Positions 9,808 to 19,338 of a DNA stretch of 64,000 bases are shown here, piece after piece. The DNA is from Rhodopirellula bahusiensis (GTDB taxonomy: Bacteria > Planctomycetota > Planctomycetia > Pirellulales > Pirellulaceae). Made by a program: the position numbers and the translations under genes. The DNA lies in NCBI RefSeq assembly GCF_002727185.1, contig NZ_NIZW01000007.1:1-64000 (forward strand), in the 5' to 3' direction. Every line of letters starts with the position of its first letter. Positions within the stretch are counted from its first letter, which is position 1. The notes beneath the pieces are model-generated. The model saw only the letters and a list, made by a program, of their open reading frames with translations. It did not search any database and was not told the origin of the DNA.

Positions 9808-10458
9808 ATGCGGAACGAACTTGCCCTTTCAAAGCTACTCCTCGCGAGCCTGCTGGCCTTATGGGGTTCACTCACTCCAAGCGACGTCTCTGCAGACGAT
9901 CGTAAATCGATCTACTTCATCGAAGAAAACTGGGAACTGACGCTGGGCGATCCTGAGCCTGACATCAATTCGCCACAAGTATCGTTTTTCGTCTTTCCGA
10001 ACCGAGACGACGAATCTCGCTACTTCGAGTTGCAACTGAACTATGCCGCGGATGCAACCTATTCAAGCGGAGGGTTCCGCGTCACGGCGGCGGTCAACGA
10101 CAAGGCGGTCGACCACGAACGCGGCGGGAACTTCCAAAACTGGTCCGCAAGCAACGATTGCATCCGATGGACAACCGTCATGGCCGTCAAGAACTCTCGC
10201 TATCTCTTTGCGATCAAAAATGGTGAGTCGGCTGATTGGGGAGCCTTTGGAGGCCCCGACTACTTGGTTGAGATGCCGCATGAAAGCGGTGATGGTCTGA
10301 TGAAATATCACCCCGATACAAGCCTCGCGAATGTCGACATCGGATTCGGAGCCAATCGTGTTCGTTCAATTCGATTGAAAAGTATCCGGGTCGTTTTTGA
10401 GGATGGCAGTGATCAAGTCATCACAATCAATCTGACACCGACGTCGATCAATTCGTGA
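9808..10458 (+). CDS. secreted protein, unknown
   Basis: The ATG at 9808 is preferred because it gives a clean signal peptide (basic start, Leu/Ala-rich core, cleavage near residue 28 after a Ser-Ala). The mature part (about 190 residues) is rich in beta-strand patterns, aromatic residues and Asp/Asn, with no cysteine pairs suggesting disulfides and no catalytic motif. It resembles a beta-sandwich extracytoplasmic protein. The TadG-like gene starts 108 nt downstream on the same strand, so it may be part of the same surface-structure locus, but that link is only positional. Confidence 0.6.
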   Translation: MRNELALSKLLLASLLALWGSLTPSDVSADDRKSIYFIEENWELTLGDPEPDINSPQVSFFVFPNRDDESRYFELQLNYAADATYSSGGFRVTAAVNDKAVDHERGGNFQNWSASNDCIRWTTVMAVKNSRYLFAIKNGESADWGAFGGPDYLVEMPHESGDGLMKYHPDTSLANVDIGFGANRVRSIRLKSIRVVFEDGSDQVITINLTPTSINS

Positions 10459-10566
10459 TCGAACGATCGGATCAACGTATCGTGCCCATGCACAGTGGAC
10501 GAATCTTCAGAAGATTATCCGTTCGTCTCCAACCATCGCGTTCTGCCATCATCCAGTTGAAATCAA

Positions 10567-11721
10567 ATGTCATCCAAATCGATCATCCAACTCCGCTATT
10601 GCATTCAAGAGCCTGAATCCCGACGCGGCGCCGCGGGAATCTTTGGCCTTATTCTCTGTGTCGCATTGTTCACCGTTCTGGCGGTCGTTTCAGAATTTGC
10701 CTACATCAACACCGCAAGAACAGAACTCTCCAGGTCCGCCGATTCTGCTGCACTCGCGGGAGCCTGGGCGTTGTATGACGCTCGCGTCAACGGGGACCAC
10801 GATGGCGTCAGCCAGGTAAAGTCTTCGGCAGACCTAATCAGCTCAGCCAATCACATCGGACAAGTCCAGGCTCATGTTGGCTCAGTCGATCACGCAGTCG
10901 AGATTGGGTCTTACGATCATGCGACTCTAGTCTTTGAGCCAATGAATGATTGGGCGTCGGCCAACGCGGTCCGCGTGAATCTCCATCTGACAAACTCGGC
11001 TCATGGCGAACTTCCGTTGCAGCTGGCTGGATTGACTGGACGAAAATCGCAATCTCTTCGTCAAAGCGTGACTGCAGCATTCCAACACAATATCAGCGGG
11101 TTCAAGCGTCCACCGAACAATGGAACCAAGATTGACATCTTGCCCATTGCTCTGGATGAGGAAACTTGGCAACTGGTCAGTGACAAACAAACTTCTGACG
11201 ACTTGATGTACTTCAACGGATCGGTCGTGGAAGGAAGCGACGGCTTCCACGAATGCTCACTCTATCCAACGGGAACCGGTGCTCCTGGTAATCGTGGCAC
11301 GGTCGACATTGGTTCATCCAACAACAGCACCAGCGATCTTCGCCGCCAGATTCTCTATGGAATCTCGCAAGATGATTTTGATGCTTTGGGACGTGAATTG
11401 GTCTTTGATGAACACGGCGAACTGTCCTTGAACGGCGACACGGGAATCAGTGCGGGAATCAAAGCCGAACTCAGCTCCATCATCGGTGAGAAAAGGATCA
11501 TTCCGATCTTCCGCAAGGTGCATGGCAACGGCAACAACGCCAATTACACGATCGTGCGGTGGGAAGGGGTGAGAATACTCAGCGTGAAGCTAACCGGCCC
11601 GATGAAGAAGAAGCACCTAACGATCCAGCCCACCCCGATGATTGCGAGAGGATGCGAATTCGACTTCGCAGGCAATGTCCACAGCGAGTTTTTGTACTCT
11701 CCTGCAATGTTGGTGGACTGA
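10567..11721 (+). CDS. TadG-like pilus-assembly protein
   Basis: This 384-residue protein has a single hydrophobic segment near the N-terminus (about 22-45), preceded by RRGAAGIFG and followed by ELSRSADSAALAGA. This is the usual N-terminal signature of TadG-like Flp pilus-assembly proteins, which anchor in the inner membrane with most of the chain outside. The remaining ~330 residues are beta-rich and without cysteine motifs. The TadE-like gene starts 4 nt after its stop, so the two are co-translated. No Tad ATPase, prepilin peptidase or secretin is nearby, so it must work with machinery encoded elsewhere or have a different role. Confidence 0.8.
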   Translation: MSSKSIIQLRYCIQEPESRRGAAGIFGLILCVALFTVLAVVSEFAYINTARTELSRSADSAALAGAWALYDARVNGDHDGVSQVKSSADLISSANHIGQVQAHVGSVDHAVEIGSYDHATLVFEPMNDWASANAVRVNLHLTNSAHGELPLQLAGLTGRKSQSLRQSVTAAFQHNISGFKRPPNNGTKIDILPIALDEETWQLVSDKQTSDDLMYFNGSVVEGSDGFHECSLYPTGTGAPGNRGTVDIGSSNNSTSDLRRQILYGISQDDFDALGRELVFDEHGELSLNGDTGISAGIKAELSSIIGEKRIIPIFRKVHGNGNNANYTIVRWEGVRILSVKLTGPMKKKHLTIQPTPMIARGCEFDFAGNVHSEFLYSPAMLVD

Positions 11722-11725
11722 TCTC

Positions 11726-12235
11726 ATGAAACGTTCATTGAAAGGAAGACCTGCCAGCCGGCGACCCGCCGAGTCTAGATTCTCTTGGGAACGAAGGTCT
11801 CGCAAGAAGACGGAATGCAATGCCAGCACATCTCGACGATCGTCTTTGTTGCGTCATGGGGCTGCGGCCGTCGAATTCGCATTCATCGCCCCGTTGATGA
11901 TCTTCTTGACCTTCGGGCTGATCGAACTTGGAAGACTCAGCATGCTTCGTGACAGTGCGATTCATGCCACCCGCGAGGGCGCTCGAGTTGCAATCAAGCC
12001 ATCGGCAACGACGAGCGAAATTTCCTCTCGAGTGGAGGAAGAACTTGGTTTGATGGGGATCAGTGGCGGCAGCTCAACCGTCGATTTCACGAGCGACGGT
12101 TCCACCGGAGTGGAATTGGTCACAGTCAACGTTTACATCCCAATTGGCGAAAACAGCTGGCTACCAAACACTCTCGCGATGGGACACACCAACATTGAAG
12201 GATCCACGACCATGCGGCGTGAGAGCAGCAACTGA
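11726..12235 (+). CDS. TadE-like pseudopilin protein
   Basis: The start chosen is the ATG at 11726, 4 nt beyond the TadG-like stop; the frame is open further upstream only by overlapping that gene. The 169-residue product has a basic N-terminus of about 45 residues, then the TadE signature: Gly-Ala-Ala-Ala-Val-Glu-Phe-Ala-Phe followed by a hydrophobic helix, then ELGRLSMLRDSAIHATREGA. The conserved Glu five residues into the helix region is typical of TadE/pilin processing sites. The C-terminal half is a beta-rich periplasmic domain. The gene ends about 50 nt before a strong hairpin. Confidence 0.82.
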   Translation: MKRSLKGRPASRRPAESRFSWERRSRKKTECNASTSRRSSLLRHGAAAVEFAFIAPLMIFLTFGLIELGRLSMLRDSAIHATREGARVAIKPSATTSEISSRVEEELGLMGISGGSSTVDFTSDGSTGVELVTVNVYIPIGENSWLPNTLAMGHTNIEGSTTMRRESSN

Positions 12236-12285
12236 TATTGAGTTGAATTCCCAGGAGCTCGCTCACACGACTACCGCTTGAATAT

Positions 12286-12322
12286 GAATGTTCGGCGTTG
12301 CGTCAACCAACGCCGAACATTC
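12286..12322. terminator. bidirectional hairpin terminator
   Basis: A perfect 15-bp stem (12286-12300 with 12308-12322) encloses a 7-nt loop. It lies between the convergent TadE-like gene and the coiled-coil gene and could end transcription from both sides. No long T run follows on either strand, so termination strength is uncertain. Confidence 0.65.
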
Positions 12323-12338
12323 CTTCAAAATCCAAACT

Positions 12339-13034
12339 TCAATCTTCTGATTTTGCAGCTTCCTCATCCGATGCGTCCGACGGTTCCTCTTCGTCCTTCG
12401 CACTCGCTGCAGCTTTCTGTTCTTGCTGGCGACGCTCTTCTTCACGTTGCTTGCGTTCTTCTTCCAAAGCCGCGTTGGCTTTGTCCAAGCTGGCCTTCGC
12501 GCTGGTGAGCTGCTGTTGCAATTCACCGGTTTGAGCTTCCATGTCCTTCTTCAACGTTGCGACTTCTTGCTGAAGCTTTTTGCGTTGTTGCTGAGCGATA
12601 AGCTGGGCTTGCTCGGCTAGCTCCCGAGCGGCGTCAGACTGTTTCTCAGCCTTCTTGGCTCGCTCAGTTTGGGCTGCGACATCGGCTTTCAAGGCAGCGA
12701 GCTGCTCTTCCAATGAAGCGACCTTCTCGTTTGCTTCCGCGATCGCAGCGTCTTTCTCTTCCAACGATTGATTGGCCGCCGCGACTTCATCTCGCAATGC
12801 AACCAACTCGGTCGTCAGTGCGACGTTCAACTCGCTGGGATTGTCCATTCCACCCATGTCGTGAGCGGTCATGCCACCGGCGACCGAGGAACATTTCGTC
12901 ACCTCGGTGGGACACGCGGGAGCGGTCACGCACTTGGGGGCACAGGTGGTTTTGCGAAAAAAATCGCCCGCGAAACTGGGTGCGGCGAATGAAAGGGCCA
13001 GCGTGAATGCGGCCGTCGAAGTCTTCTTCATCAT
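12339..13034 (-). CDS. secreted coiled-coil protein
   Basis: This 231-residue protein has a signal peptide (MMKKTSTAAF start, cleavage after about 22) and a short Cys-containing segment (four Cys between 31 and 48). From about 70 to 210 it has heptad repeats rich in Ala, Glu, Lys and Gln, a long parallel coiled coil. The last 25 residues are strongly acidic (SDASDEEAAKSED). No enzyme motif is seen. It is probably a periplasmic or envelope-associated structural protein. It is transcribed alone, convergent with the TadE-like gene, and the nearest upstream gene is a sulfatase 143 nt away on the same strand. Confidence 0.65.
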   Translation of the reverse strand: MMKKTSTAAFTLALSFAAPSFAGDFFRKTTCAPKCVTAPACPTEVTKCSSVAGGMTAHDMGGMDNPSELNVALTTELVALRDEVAAANQSLEEKDAAIAEANEKVASLEEQLAALKADVAAQTERAKKAEKQSDAARELAEQAQLIAQQQRKKLQQEVATLKKDMEAQTGELQQQLTSAKASLDKANAALEEERKQREEERRQQEQKAAASAKDEEEPSDASDEEAAKSED

Positions 13035-13177
13035 GGTGTCGATCTTCTAGGGTGGGTCAAAACAGGTGGGATCGGAGAAGGTCGCTGCTATTCGCGACGT
13101 CTCCGATTTCATCCTAGTTACGACCGCCGATCGCACAGCAAAAAATCCGCCGATCTCGGCTCAACGAGGGCATCCCC

Positions 13178-14683
13178 TCAAAACAGCCCGTCTTCGCGAG
13201 CCATTTCGACCATTCGTTTCAGCTCCTCGGGATGGTCTTTCGAAACATCGTTTTTCTCCCCCGGATCAGACGACAAATCAAACAGTTTCCAACCACCCTC
13301 GTTGACAACTGGCTTGCCATTTCCGCTACGTCGTTTCTTGGTTCCGCCGGGATAGTTCACCGCTTTCCATTTTTCTGAACGAAGCCCAACCGAGGTCGGG
13401 CCTTCGCTGCTGGCCCAGTACAAATAGCGATGCTTGGTTTGCTTCTCAGGTTGATTCAGCAAAGCGGGCAGGTAGGAAATCCCATCGATGTCTGCTGGAG
13501 GTTCCGCACCAGCTAACTCGCACGCGGTCGGCAAGAAGTCCCAAAACGCGGAAGGATGATCGCTGATCGAATTCGGTTCGATCGTCCCCTGCCATTTCGC
13601 AATGAAAGGCACGCGAATGCCTCCTTCGTGCATCGAACGCTTGCTGCCTTGAAGCGGACCGCTGCTGTTGAAGAACAAATCGCTGTGGCCTCCCTCATGA
13701 TGCGGCCCATTGTCGGACGTGAAGATTACCAGCGTCTTTTCGGTCAGATTGAGCTCCGCCAACAAAGCCATCATGCGGCCCATGTCTCGATCCATCCGAG
13801 TGATCATCGCCGCGAAACCTTTCTCTGGGTTGGGCCATCCTTCATTGGCGTAGATGCCATAGTCAGGCACCTCCATTCCGTCGCCGTTCAATCGACCGCC
13901 TTCGTTGTTGGCATGCGGGATTGTCCAGTGAACGTGTAACAGAAACGGATCGGACTGATGCTCGCGAATGAAATCAAACGCTGCATCCGTCATCACATCG
14001 TGCGAGTACGTTTCTCGTTTGACCGCAACGCGACCGCGAGCGATTGGATCGGTGCTGATGACGTTGCCGGGATAAAAACGCTGCTCGTAGTTTTGCCACA
14101 AGAACGGTGGGTAGTAGTTGTGGGCATTCGATTGATGCATGTAGCCCGTCCAAGCATCGAATCCATTGGCGAGCGGATGGCCCGGGTTCTCGATCTCTTC
14201 GGGAACATCCACGTTGCCGAGAGCCCATTTGCCGACTCCTCCAGTCGCGTACCCAGCTTCCGACAGCAACGAGGCCACGGTCGGTTGCTCTCCCGTCAAA
14301 TTGCGAGCCGCGTTGCCAATCAATCCGGTGCTGCCAACATGCTTGCCCGTCCACAGCGTCAAGCGAGAAGGGCGACACACGGTGTGGCCGGCGTAGTGAT
14401 CGGTGAATCGAATTCCATCTGCCGCCATTTGGTCCAGATGCGGCGTCTGAATCCGAGTTTGGCCGTAACACCCCAGGTCGCCGTATCCAAGGTCATCGGC
14501 CATCACATAAATGATGTTGGGCCGGAGTGCCTCGCCGCTGACGGACGAATCGGCTGTGTTCGACTCGTCCCCTGAGACGATTTGGCAACTCACGACGATC
14601 CAGCAAAACGCCCCAGCCCAACGCGGGAAAGACAGGAGGAATCGAGACGATGTTTGCATTTGGACCAGCCTCGCGAGGTTCAT
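13178..14683 (-). CDS. secreted sulfatase, type I
   Basis: This 501-residue enzyme is a formylglycine-dependent sulfatase. After an N-terminal hydrophobic signal (about 15-36; a second ATG at 14659 would shorten it), the family order is complete. VMADDLGYGDLGCYG carries the metal-binding Asp pair, VCRPSRLTLWTGK has the formylglycine cysteine at about residue 103 (C-x-P-x-R), then come GKWALG, VHWTIPHAN and IFTSDNGPHHEGG. It would hydrolyse sulfate esters outside the cytoplasm, probably on algal polysaccharides; the actual substrate cannot be told. It is divergent from a second sulfatase, with only about 70-110 nt between the starts, so they probably share regulation. A modifying enzyme must be encoded elsewhere. 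Confidence 0.92.
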   Translation of the reverse strand: MNLARLVQMQTSSRFLLSFPRWAGAFCWIVVSCQIVSGDESNTADSSVSGEALRPNIIYVMADDLGYGDLGCYGQTRIQTPHLDQMAADGIRFTDHYAGHTVCRPSRLTLWTGKHVGSTGLIGNAARNLTGEQPTVASLLSEAGYATGGVGKWALGNVDVPEEIENPGHPLANGFDAWTGYMHQSNAHNYYPPFLWQNYEQRFYPGNVISTDPIARGRVAVKRETYSHDVMTDAAFDFIREHQSDPFLLHVHWTIPHANNEGGRLNGDGMEVPDYGIYANEGWPNPEKGFAAMITRMDRDMGRMMALLAELNLTEKTLVIFTSDNGPHHEGGHSDLFFNSSGPLQGSKRSMHEGGIRVPFIAKWQGTIEPNSISDHPSAFWDFLPTACELAGAEPPADIDGISYLPALLNQPEKQTKHRYLYWASSEGPTSVGLRSEKWKAVNYPGGTKKRRSGNGKPVVNEGGWKLFDLSSDPGEKNDVSKDHPEELKRMVEMAREDGLF

Positions 14684-14792
14684 ATTTCGGTTCTAATCTT
14701 TGGGCATCAAGTGAGTTCGGCAGGGGTGCCACGATCCTTCTCAGATTAACATGCCGACGAAGACAATGAACGACGACCTAGGAAAACACGCA

Positions 14793-16871
14793 ATGAACGC
14801 TCGGCGAATCTCCTGCACCACACTCCTGATGCTCTGTTTCAGCGTTGCGAATTTCGCCCACGGTGCAGACGAGGACACTCCACCACAGCGTCCCAACGTG
14901 CTGTTGATCATGGTCGATGACCTTGGGTATTCCGATCTGGGGTGCTACGGCAGCGAGATCGAAACACCCAACTTGGATGCATTGGCAGCCAGCGGACTGC
15001 GTTTCTCGCAGTTCTACAACACCGCCAAGTGCCACTCCTCACGCGTGTCGTTGCTGACCGGACAATACTGCATCGCGGCGGGAGACACCTCGCTGGCCCA
15101 TGCCGTCACCAGCGCCGAAGTGTTGCAAGCCGATGGCTACTTCACCGCCATGTCCGGCAAATGGCACCTCGACAAACAGCCCACCGACTTCGGTTTCCAA
15201 CGCTACTTCGGTCACCTCAGCGGCGCCTGCAATTACTTCCGAGGCGACAACACGTTCCGTTTAAATGGCGAACCCTGGTCGGTTCCCGAGAAGGACTTTT
15301 ACACAACAGTCGCCGATGTCGATTACGCGATGCAGTTTCTCAACGAAGCGGAGGAGAACGTCGATCCGTGGTTCCTTTATCTCGCCTTCAACGCGCCGCA
15401 CGCACCCCTGCAAGCCTTGCCGGAAGACTACGCCAAATATAAAGGTCGCTACGACGAGGGATGGGACAAAATCCGTGAACAACGTGTCCAGCGTCAACAC
15501 GAACTGGGCCTGTTGCCAAAGACATCACAACCTAGCGAGCGACCCGCGCACATCCCGGCTTGGGAGACGTTGACAGAGAAACGCAAGGGGTTTGAAAACA
15601 AACGCATGACGGCGTTGGCGGGCATGATCGATCGCGTGGATCAAGAAGTCGGCCGGTTGATCGAACATCTCGATGAGACCGGCGAACTTGACAACACATT
15701 GATCTGGTTTGTTTCCGACAACGGTGCTTGTCCGTACGATCGAGTCAGCCAAAAGATCGAAGCGGAACCAACCAGTGGCGATGTCTCTTGGAGCGATTCC
15801 ACCGGATGGGCCTGGGCACGCAACTCACCGTTCCGCTTGTACAAACAAAATCAAACCGAAGGTGGCATCAGCACGCCCGCAATCGTCCACTGGCCCAAAG
15901 GTTTGAAAACAGAAGCCGGCAGCATCGAGCGCAACCCGGCTCACTTGATCGACATCTTACCAACGATCGCCGAGGCGGCAGGAAGCACGATTCCAACCAC
16001 GCATCCCAACCGTGAGTTGCGACCGGTTTCCGGCCAATCGTTGCTGCCGATTTTTCGAGGTCAAAGCATCGATCGAGAAGAACCGATTCACTTGTTGTTT
16101 TCATCGGATCGGGGCCTTCGCGATGGCGACTGGAAGATCGTGAGTTTCCGCCAAGAACCGTGGGAGCTCTACAACATCTCGACCGACCGGATGGAGCAAA
16201 ACAATCTTGCCCACCAACATCCTGAGCGTCTGTCTCGCATGGAGAGCAAGTGGAATCAAATGGCGGAGGATGTCCTGCACACGCAAACCTTCGAACCTAA
16301 ATCTAACGCTGAAGCGAAAGCTCCGAGTTCGATGACGGCCACTCACCCCGAGTGGACAGATTTCTCCGTCGATCCGAAGAACAACGTTCGCGGAAGTGCC
16401 GGTCGCAAGAAAAACGCTCGGTCGGCGTCCAAAGACAAACCGTCCGCAAGCGGTTCCATCCGAGCCCGCAAGAACACGCGGCTTGAACGACGCGAATCCG
16501 AATTGCATCTTACGTTCACTGGTGACGATCCAGGAATCGCGATCGATCACTTGCCGGCGAACCTTCCGCCGGGGCCCTATCAATTGGCGTTTGAACTGCT
16601 CAGCGAAGCCGAAGGAAACGGCGAAGTGTTCTACACAACGAGCGCAGACCGATCGCTTCCCAAGGGTTCGAACATCCCATTCAATGTCAAAACCGATGGC
16701 CAGTGGCATTCTCACACCATCCCGCTCGGCGACGCTTCCAAAATCTATCGATTGCGACTGGACGTCAGTGAAGGCAAAGGCTTGGCCCAGCTTCGGAATT
16801 TGCGGCTTCTGTCATCGCAAAACGATTCGGTGATTCGTTGGCCAAACACGAAAACCAAGGTTCTCAAGTGA
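14793..16871 (+). CDS. secreted sulfatase-family protein with CHSSR motif and C-terminal beta domain
   Basis: The ATG at 14793 is chosen because it gives a compact signal peptide; ATGs at 14751 and 14766 are alternatives. The 692-residue protein has the sulfatase fold signatures: MVDDLGYSDLGCYG, KWHLDKQ and WFVSDNGACPYD. At the active-site position (Cys about 80) the sequence is CHSSR, with Ser where C-x-P-x-R has Pro. Residues about 510-690 form an added region: a Lys/Ser/Arg-rich linker, then a beta-sandwich that resembles carbohydrate-binding modules. It is most likely a sulfatase of a planctomycete subfamily. Whether the cysteine is converted to formylglycine is open. Confidence 0.85.
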   Translation: MNARRISCTTLLMLCFSVANFAHGADEDTPPQRPNVLLIMVDDLGYSDLGCYGSEIETPNLDALAASGLRFSQFYNTAKCHSSRVSLLTGQYCIAAGDTSLAHAVTSAEVLQADGYFTAMSGKWHLDKQPTDFGFQRYFGHLSGACNYFRGDNTFRLNGEPWSVPEKDFYTTVADVDYAMQFLNEAEENVDPWFLYLAFNAPHAPLQALPEDYAKYKGRYDEGWDKIREQRVQRQHELGLLPKTSQPSERPAHIPAWETLTEKRKGFENKRMTALAGMIDRVDQEVGRLIEHLDETGELDNTLIWFVSDNGACPYDRVSQKIEAEPTSGDVSWSDSTGWAWARNSPFRLYKQNQTEGGISTPAIVHWPKGLKTEAGSIERNPAHLIDILPTIAEAAGSTIPTTHPNRELRPVSGQSLLPIFRGQSIDREEPIHLLFSSDRGLRDGDWKIVSFRQEPWELYNISTDRMEQNNLAHQHPERLSRMESKWNQMAEDVLHTQTFEPKSNAEAKAPSSMTATHPEWTDFSVDPKNNVRGSAGRKKNARSASKDKPSASGSIRARKNTRLERRESELHLTFTGDDPGIAIDHLPANLPPGPYQLAFELLSEAEGNGEVFYTTSADRSLPKGSNIPFNVKTDGQWHSHTIPLGDASKIYRLRLDVSEGKGLAQLRNLRLLSSQNDSVIRWPNTKTKVLK

Positions 16872-17004
16872 CGCCGAATGGTGCGTGAAATTTCTTTGTT
16901 GGCGGCATTGAAATGGACGAACCAGAAGAGTCCTTGGGCTATGCTATTGCGTTCCCCAATCCCACCTTGCGAATCCCACCCCACACCGAGAAACGATCCC
17001 TGGA

Positions 17005-19338
17005 ATGTTGCACCGCCAGAGCTTCCCGACATTGCTTTTAAACCGCCAAATGACCTCCGTTTGGCTTCGCATCGCGTTGATCACGATGACGACCGCGATG
17101 ATGCTAGCCAGTCCATCGCAAGCGGCCGATGTGTTTGTCGAGGCGGAAAGCTTTGACACCCACGGTGGATGGCAATTGGACACCCAGTTCATCCAGCAAA
17201 TGGGATCGCCGTACTTGATCGCTCATGGACTGGGGCAACCGGTCGATGATGCGACCACCAACGTTGCGATCCCCGAGTCCGACAAGTACCGGGTCTGGGT
17301 TCGCACGATTGACTGGGTTCGTCGCTGGGACGCGTCGCCTTCCCCGGGAAAATTCGAACTCCACGTCGACGGCAAAAAACTGGACACCACCTTTGGCACC
17401 CAGCATGCCAACTGGGATTGGCAAGACGGTGGCGTGGTCTCGTTGGACAAGGGTGACCACACGCTATCGCTGAAAGATCAAACCGGTTTTGATGGTCGCT
17501 GCGATTGCATCTATCTGACCACCGAACTAGACGAAACACCGCCTGCCGTGGACGACGTGTTGTCGCCGTGGCGTCGAAAGCAACTGGGCCTGCCAGAGCA
17601 ACCTGTCACCAAGGGTCCCTACGACTTGGTCGTCGTGGGCGGCGGCTACGCGGGAATGGCTTCGGCGATTTCAGCGGCTCGAATGGGATGCCGCGTGGCA
17701 TTGATTCAAGACCGCGGCGTGTTGGGCGGCAACGGTTCCAGCGAAGTGCGAGTGTGGGCGATGGGCAACATCCGTCGCGGCAAGTTCCCTCGCATCGGCG
17801 AGATCGTCGAAGAGTTCTCTGACGAAGCCACCAAATCGCCCGGCACCTACGAGGAGTTCGGTGACGAGCAAAAGGAAGAGATCGTCACAGCCGAACCGAA
17901 CATCGATTTGTTCCTGAATCATCACGCTTACGCGGTGAAGATGAAGGAAGGCAGCGAAACCAAACAGATCGAACATGTGCTGGCCTTGAACACCAAAACC
18001 GGCGAAGACCTGCGGGTTTCCGGCGACCGTTTCGTCGACTGCACCGGACATGGATGGATCGGCGAATGGGCCAACGCGGATTTGGACATCACCGACAAAG
18101 GCCGCATGGGCATGAGCAACATGTGGCGTTGGGACGAAGTCCAGCAGGCTCCTGAATTCCCCGCCACGCCTTGGGCGTTGCCACTGAACATGGACGACTT
18201 CCCGTACCCACGTGATCATCATGGTCAATGGTTCTGGGAAAGTGGTTTTGACATCGATCCACTCGGCGACGCCGAAGCGATCCGCGACTGGAACCTGCGA
18301 GCCGTCTACGGCGCGTTCAACGCGATGAAGAATGGTGACGGTGCCGCCGAACACCCCAACGCTCAATTGACCTGGGTGGCTTACATCGGTGGCCCTCGAG
18401 AAAGTCGCCGACTGCTTGGCGACGTGGTCTTGAACCAAGAAGACGTCGTCAGCAAGCGAGACTTCCCGGATGGCTGCGTCCCCAGCACTTGGTCGATCGA
18501 CTTGCACTACCCCAAAAAGGAATACGCCACCAAGTTCCCCGAAAACCCGTTCATCAGCATCGCAGTGCACGACCGCCGCGTGGATCGTTCTTACGGATAC
18601 CCCGTTCCGTATCGCTGCTTTTACAGCCGCAACGTCGACAACTTGTTCATGGCCGGTCGCTGCATCAGCGTCACCCACGAAGCCCTCGGCACCGTCCGCG
18701 TGATGAAGACGTGCGGCATGATGGGCGAGGTCGTTGGCAAAGCCGCCTCTCTTTGCACGCTGAACGATTGCACTCCTCGCGACATCTACGAAGAACACTT
18801 GGACGACCTGCTGGAACTGCTCGAACTGCCTGGCAAGGCTCGCCGAAGCACGCCTTCCGCGACGATCGTGATCCCGGATGACGCGATGGAAAAAGCCGGC
18901 CCGTACGGCCCCATGTCAGGCTTGGATCCCGATAAATTGCCCGGCATCGTGATCGATGATCGACAAGCCAAGACGACAGGCAAATGGGCCAAGGGACAAG
19001 GTCTCAAGGGCTACGTCGGCTGGGAATACCGCTACGCATCGGCCAACTCCGAAGCGACCGCCACCTTCCAAACCAAGTTGAAGGAAGCCGGTCAGTACGA
19101 GTTGCAGATCTACAGTGCCCCTCATGAAAATCGTGCCACGAAGCTAGCCATCACCGTGACCGCGCCCGGACAAGAACCGAAAACCGTTCGGATCAACCAA
19201 CGCGACACGCAAGGCGGTGCGATTCCGGCCGGCAAGTACTTCTTGCCCGCGGGAGCCGAAGTGACCGTTGACTTTTCCGCCAAAGACTCGGGCGGCACCG
19301 TGCACCTCGACGCGATCGGATGGGTCAAACAACCTTGA
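17005..19338 (+). CDS. secreted FAD-dependent oxidoreductase with flanking beta domains
   Basis: This 777-residue exported protein (the signal core lies near residue 20-40; a second start ATG at 17050 is possible) has three parts. Residues about 42-170 are a beta-sandwich of carbohydrate-binding type. About 205-600 is a FAD-dependent oxidoreductase of the PF12831-like type: the dinucleotide motif VVVGGGYAGMASAISAARMG, later GVLGGNGSSEVR, and a C-terminal RNVDNLFMAGRCISVTHEA segment that closes the FAD site. About 660-777 is a golvesin-like domain. Related planctomycete enzymes are thought to oxidise sugars or uronic acids. It follows the sulfatase on the same strand (133-nt gap), which fits a shared role in polysaccharide breakdown. 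Confidence 0.85.
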   Translation: MLHRQSFPTLLLNRQMTSVWLRIALITMTTAMMLASPSQAADVFVEAESFDTHGGWQLDTQFIQQMGSPYLIAHGLGQPVDDATTNVAIPESDKYRVWVRTIDWVRRWDASPSPGKFELHVDGKKLDTTFGTQHANWDWQDGGVVSLDKGDHTLSLKDQTGFDGRCDCIYLTTELDETPPAVDDVLSPWRRKQLGLPEQPVTKGPYDLVVVGGGYAGMASAISAARMGCRVALIQDRGVLGGNGSSEVRVWAMGNIRRGKFPRIGEIVEEFSDEATKSPGTYEEFGDEQKEEIVTAEPNIDLFLNHHAYAVKMKEGSETKQIEHVLALNTKTGEDLRVSGDRFVDCTGHGWIGEWANADLDITDKGRMGMSNMWRWDEVQQAPEFPATPWALPLNMDDFPYPRDHHGQWFWESGFDIDPLGDAEAIRDWNLRAVYGAFNAMKNGDGAAEHPNAQLTWVAYIGGPRESRRLLGDVVLNQEDVVSKRDFPDGCVPSTWSIDLHYPKKEYATKFPENPFISIAVHDRRVDRSYGYPVPYRCFYSRNVDNLFMAGRCISVTHEALGTVRVMKTCGMMGEVVGKAASLCTLNDCTPRDIYEEHLDDLLELLELPGKARRSTPSATIVIPDDAMEKAGPYGPMSGLDPDKLPGIVIDDRQAKTTGKWAKGQGLKGYVGWEYRYASANSEATATFQTKLKEAGQYELQIYSAPHENRATKLAITVTAPGQEPKTVRINQRDTQGGAIPAGKYFLPAGAEVTVDFSAKDSGGTVHLDAIGWVKQP

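Noticed and set aside
17671-18798. 375-codon open frame on the minus strand
   Set aside because: It is fully antisense to the well-supported FAD oxidoreductase and has no recognisable domain.
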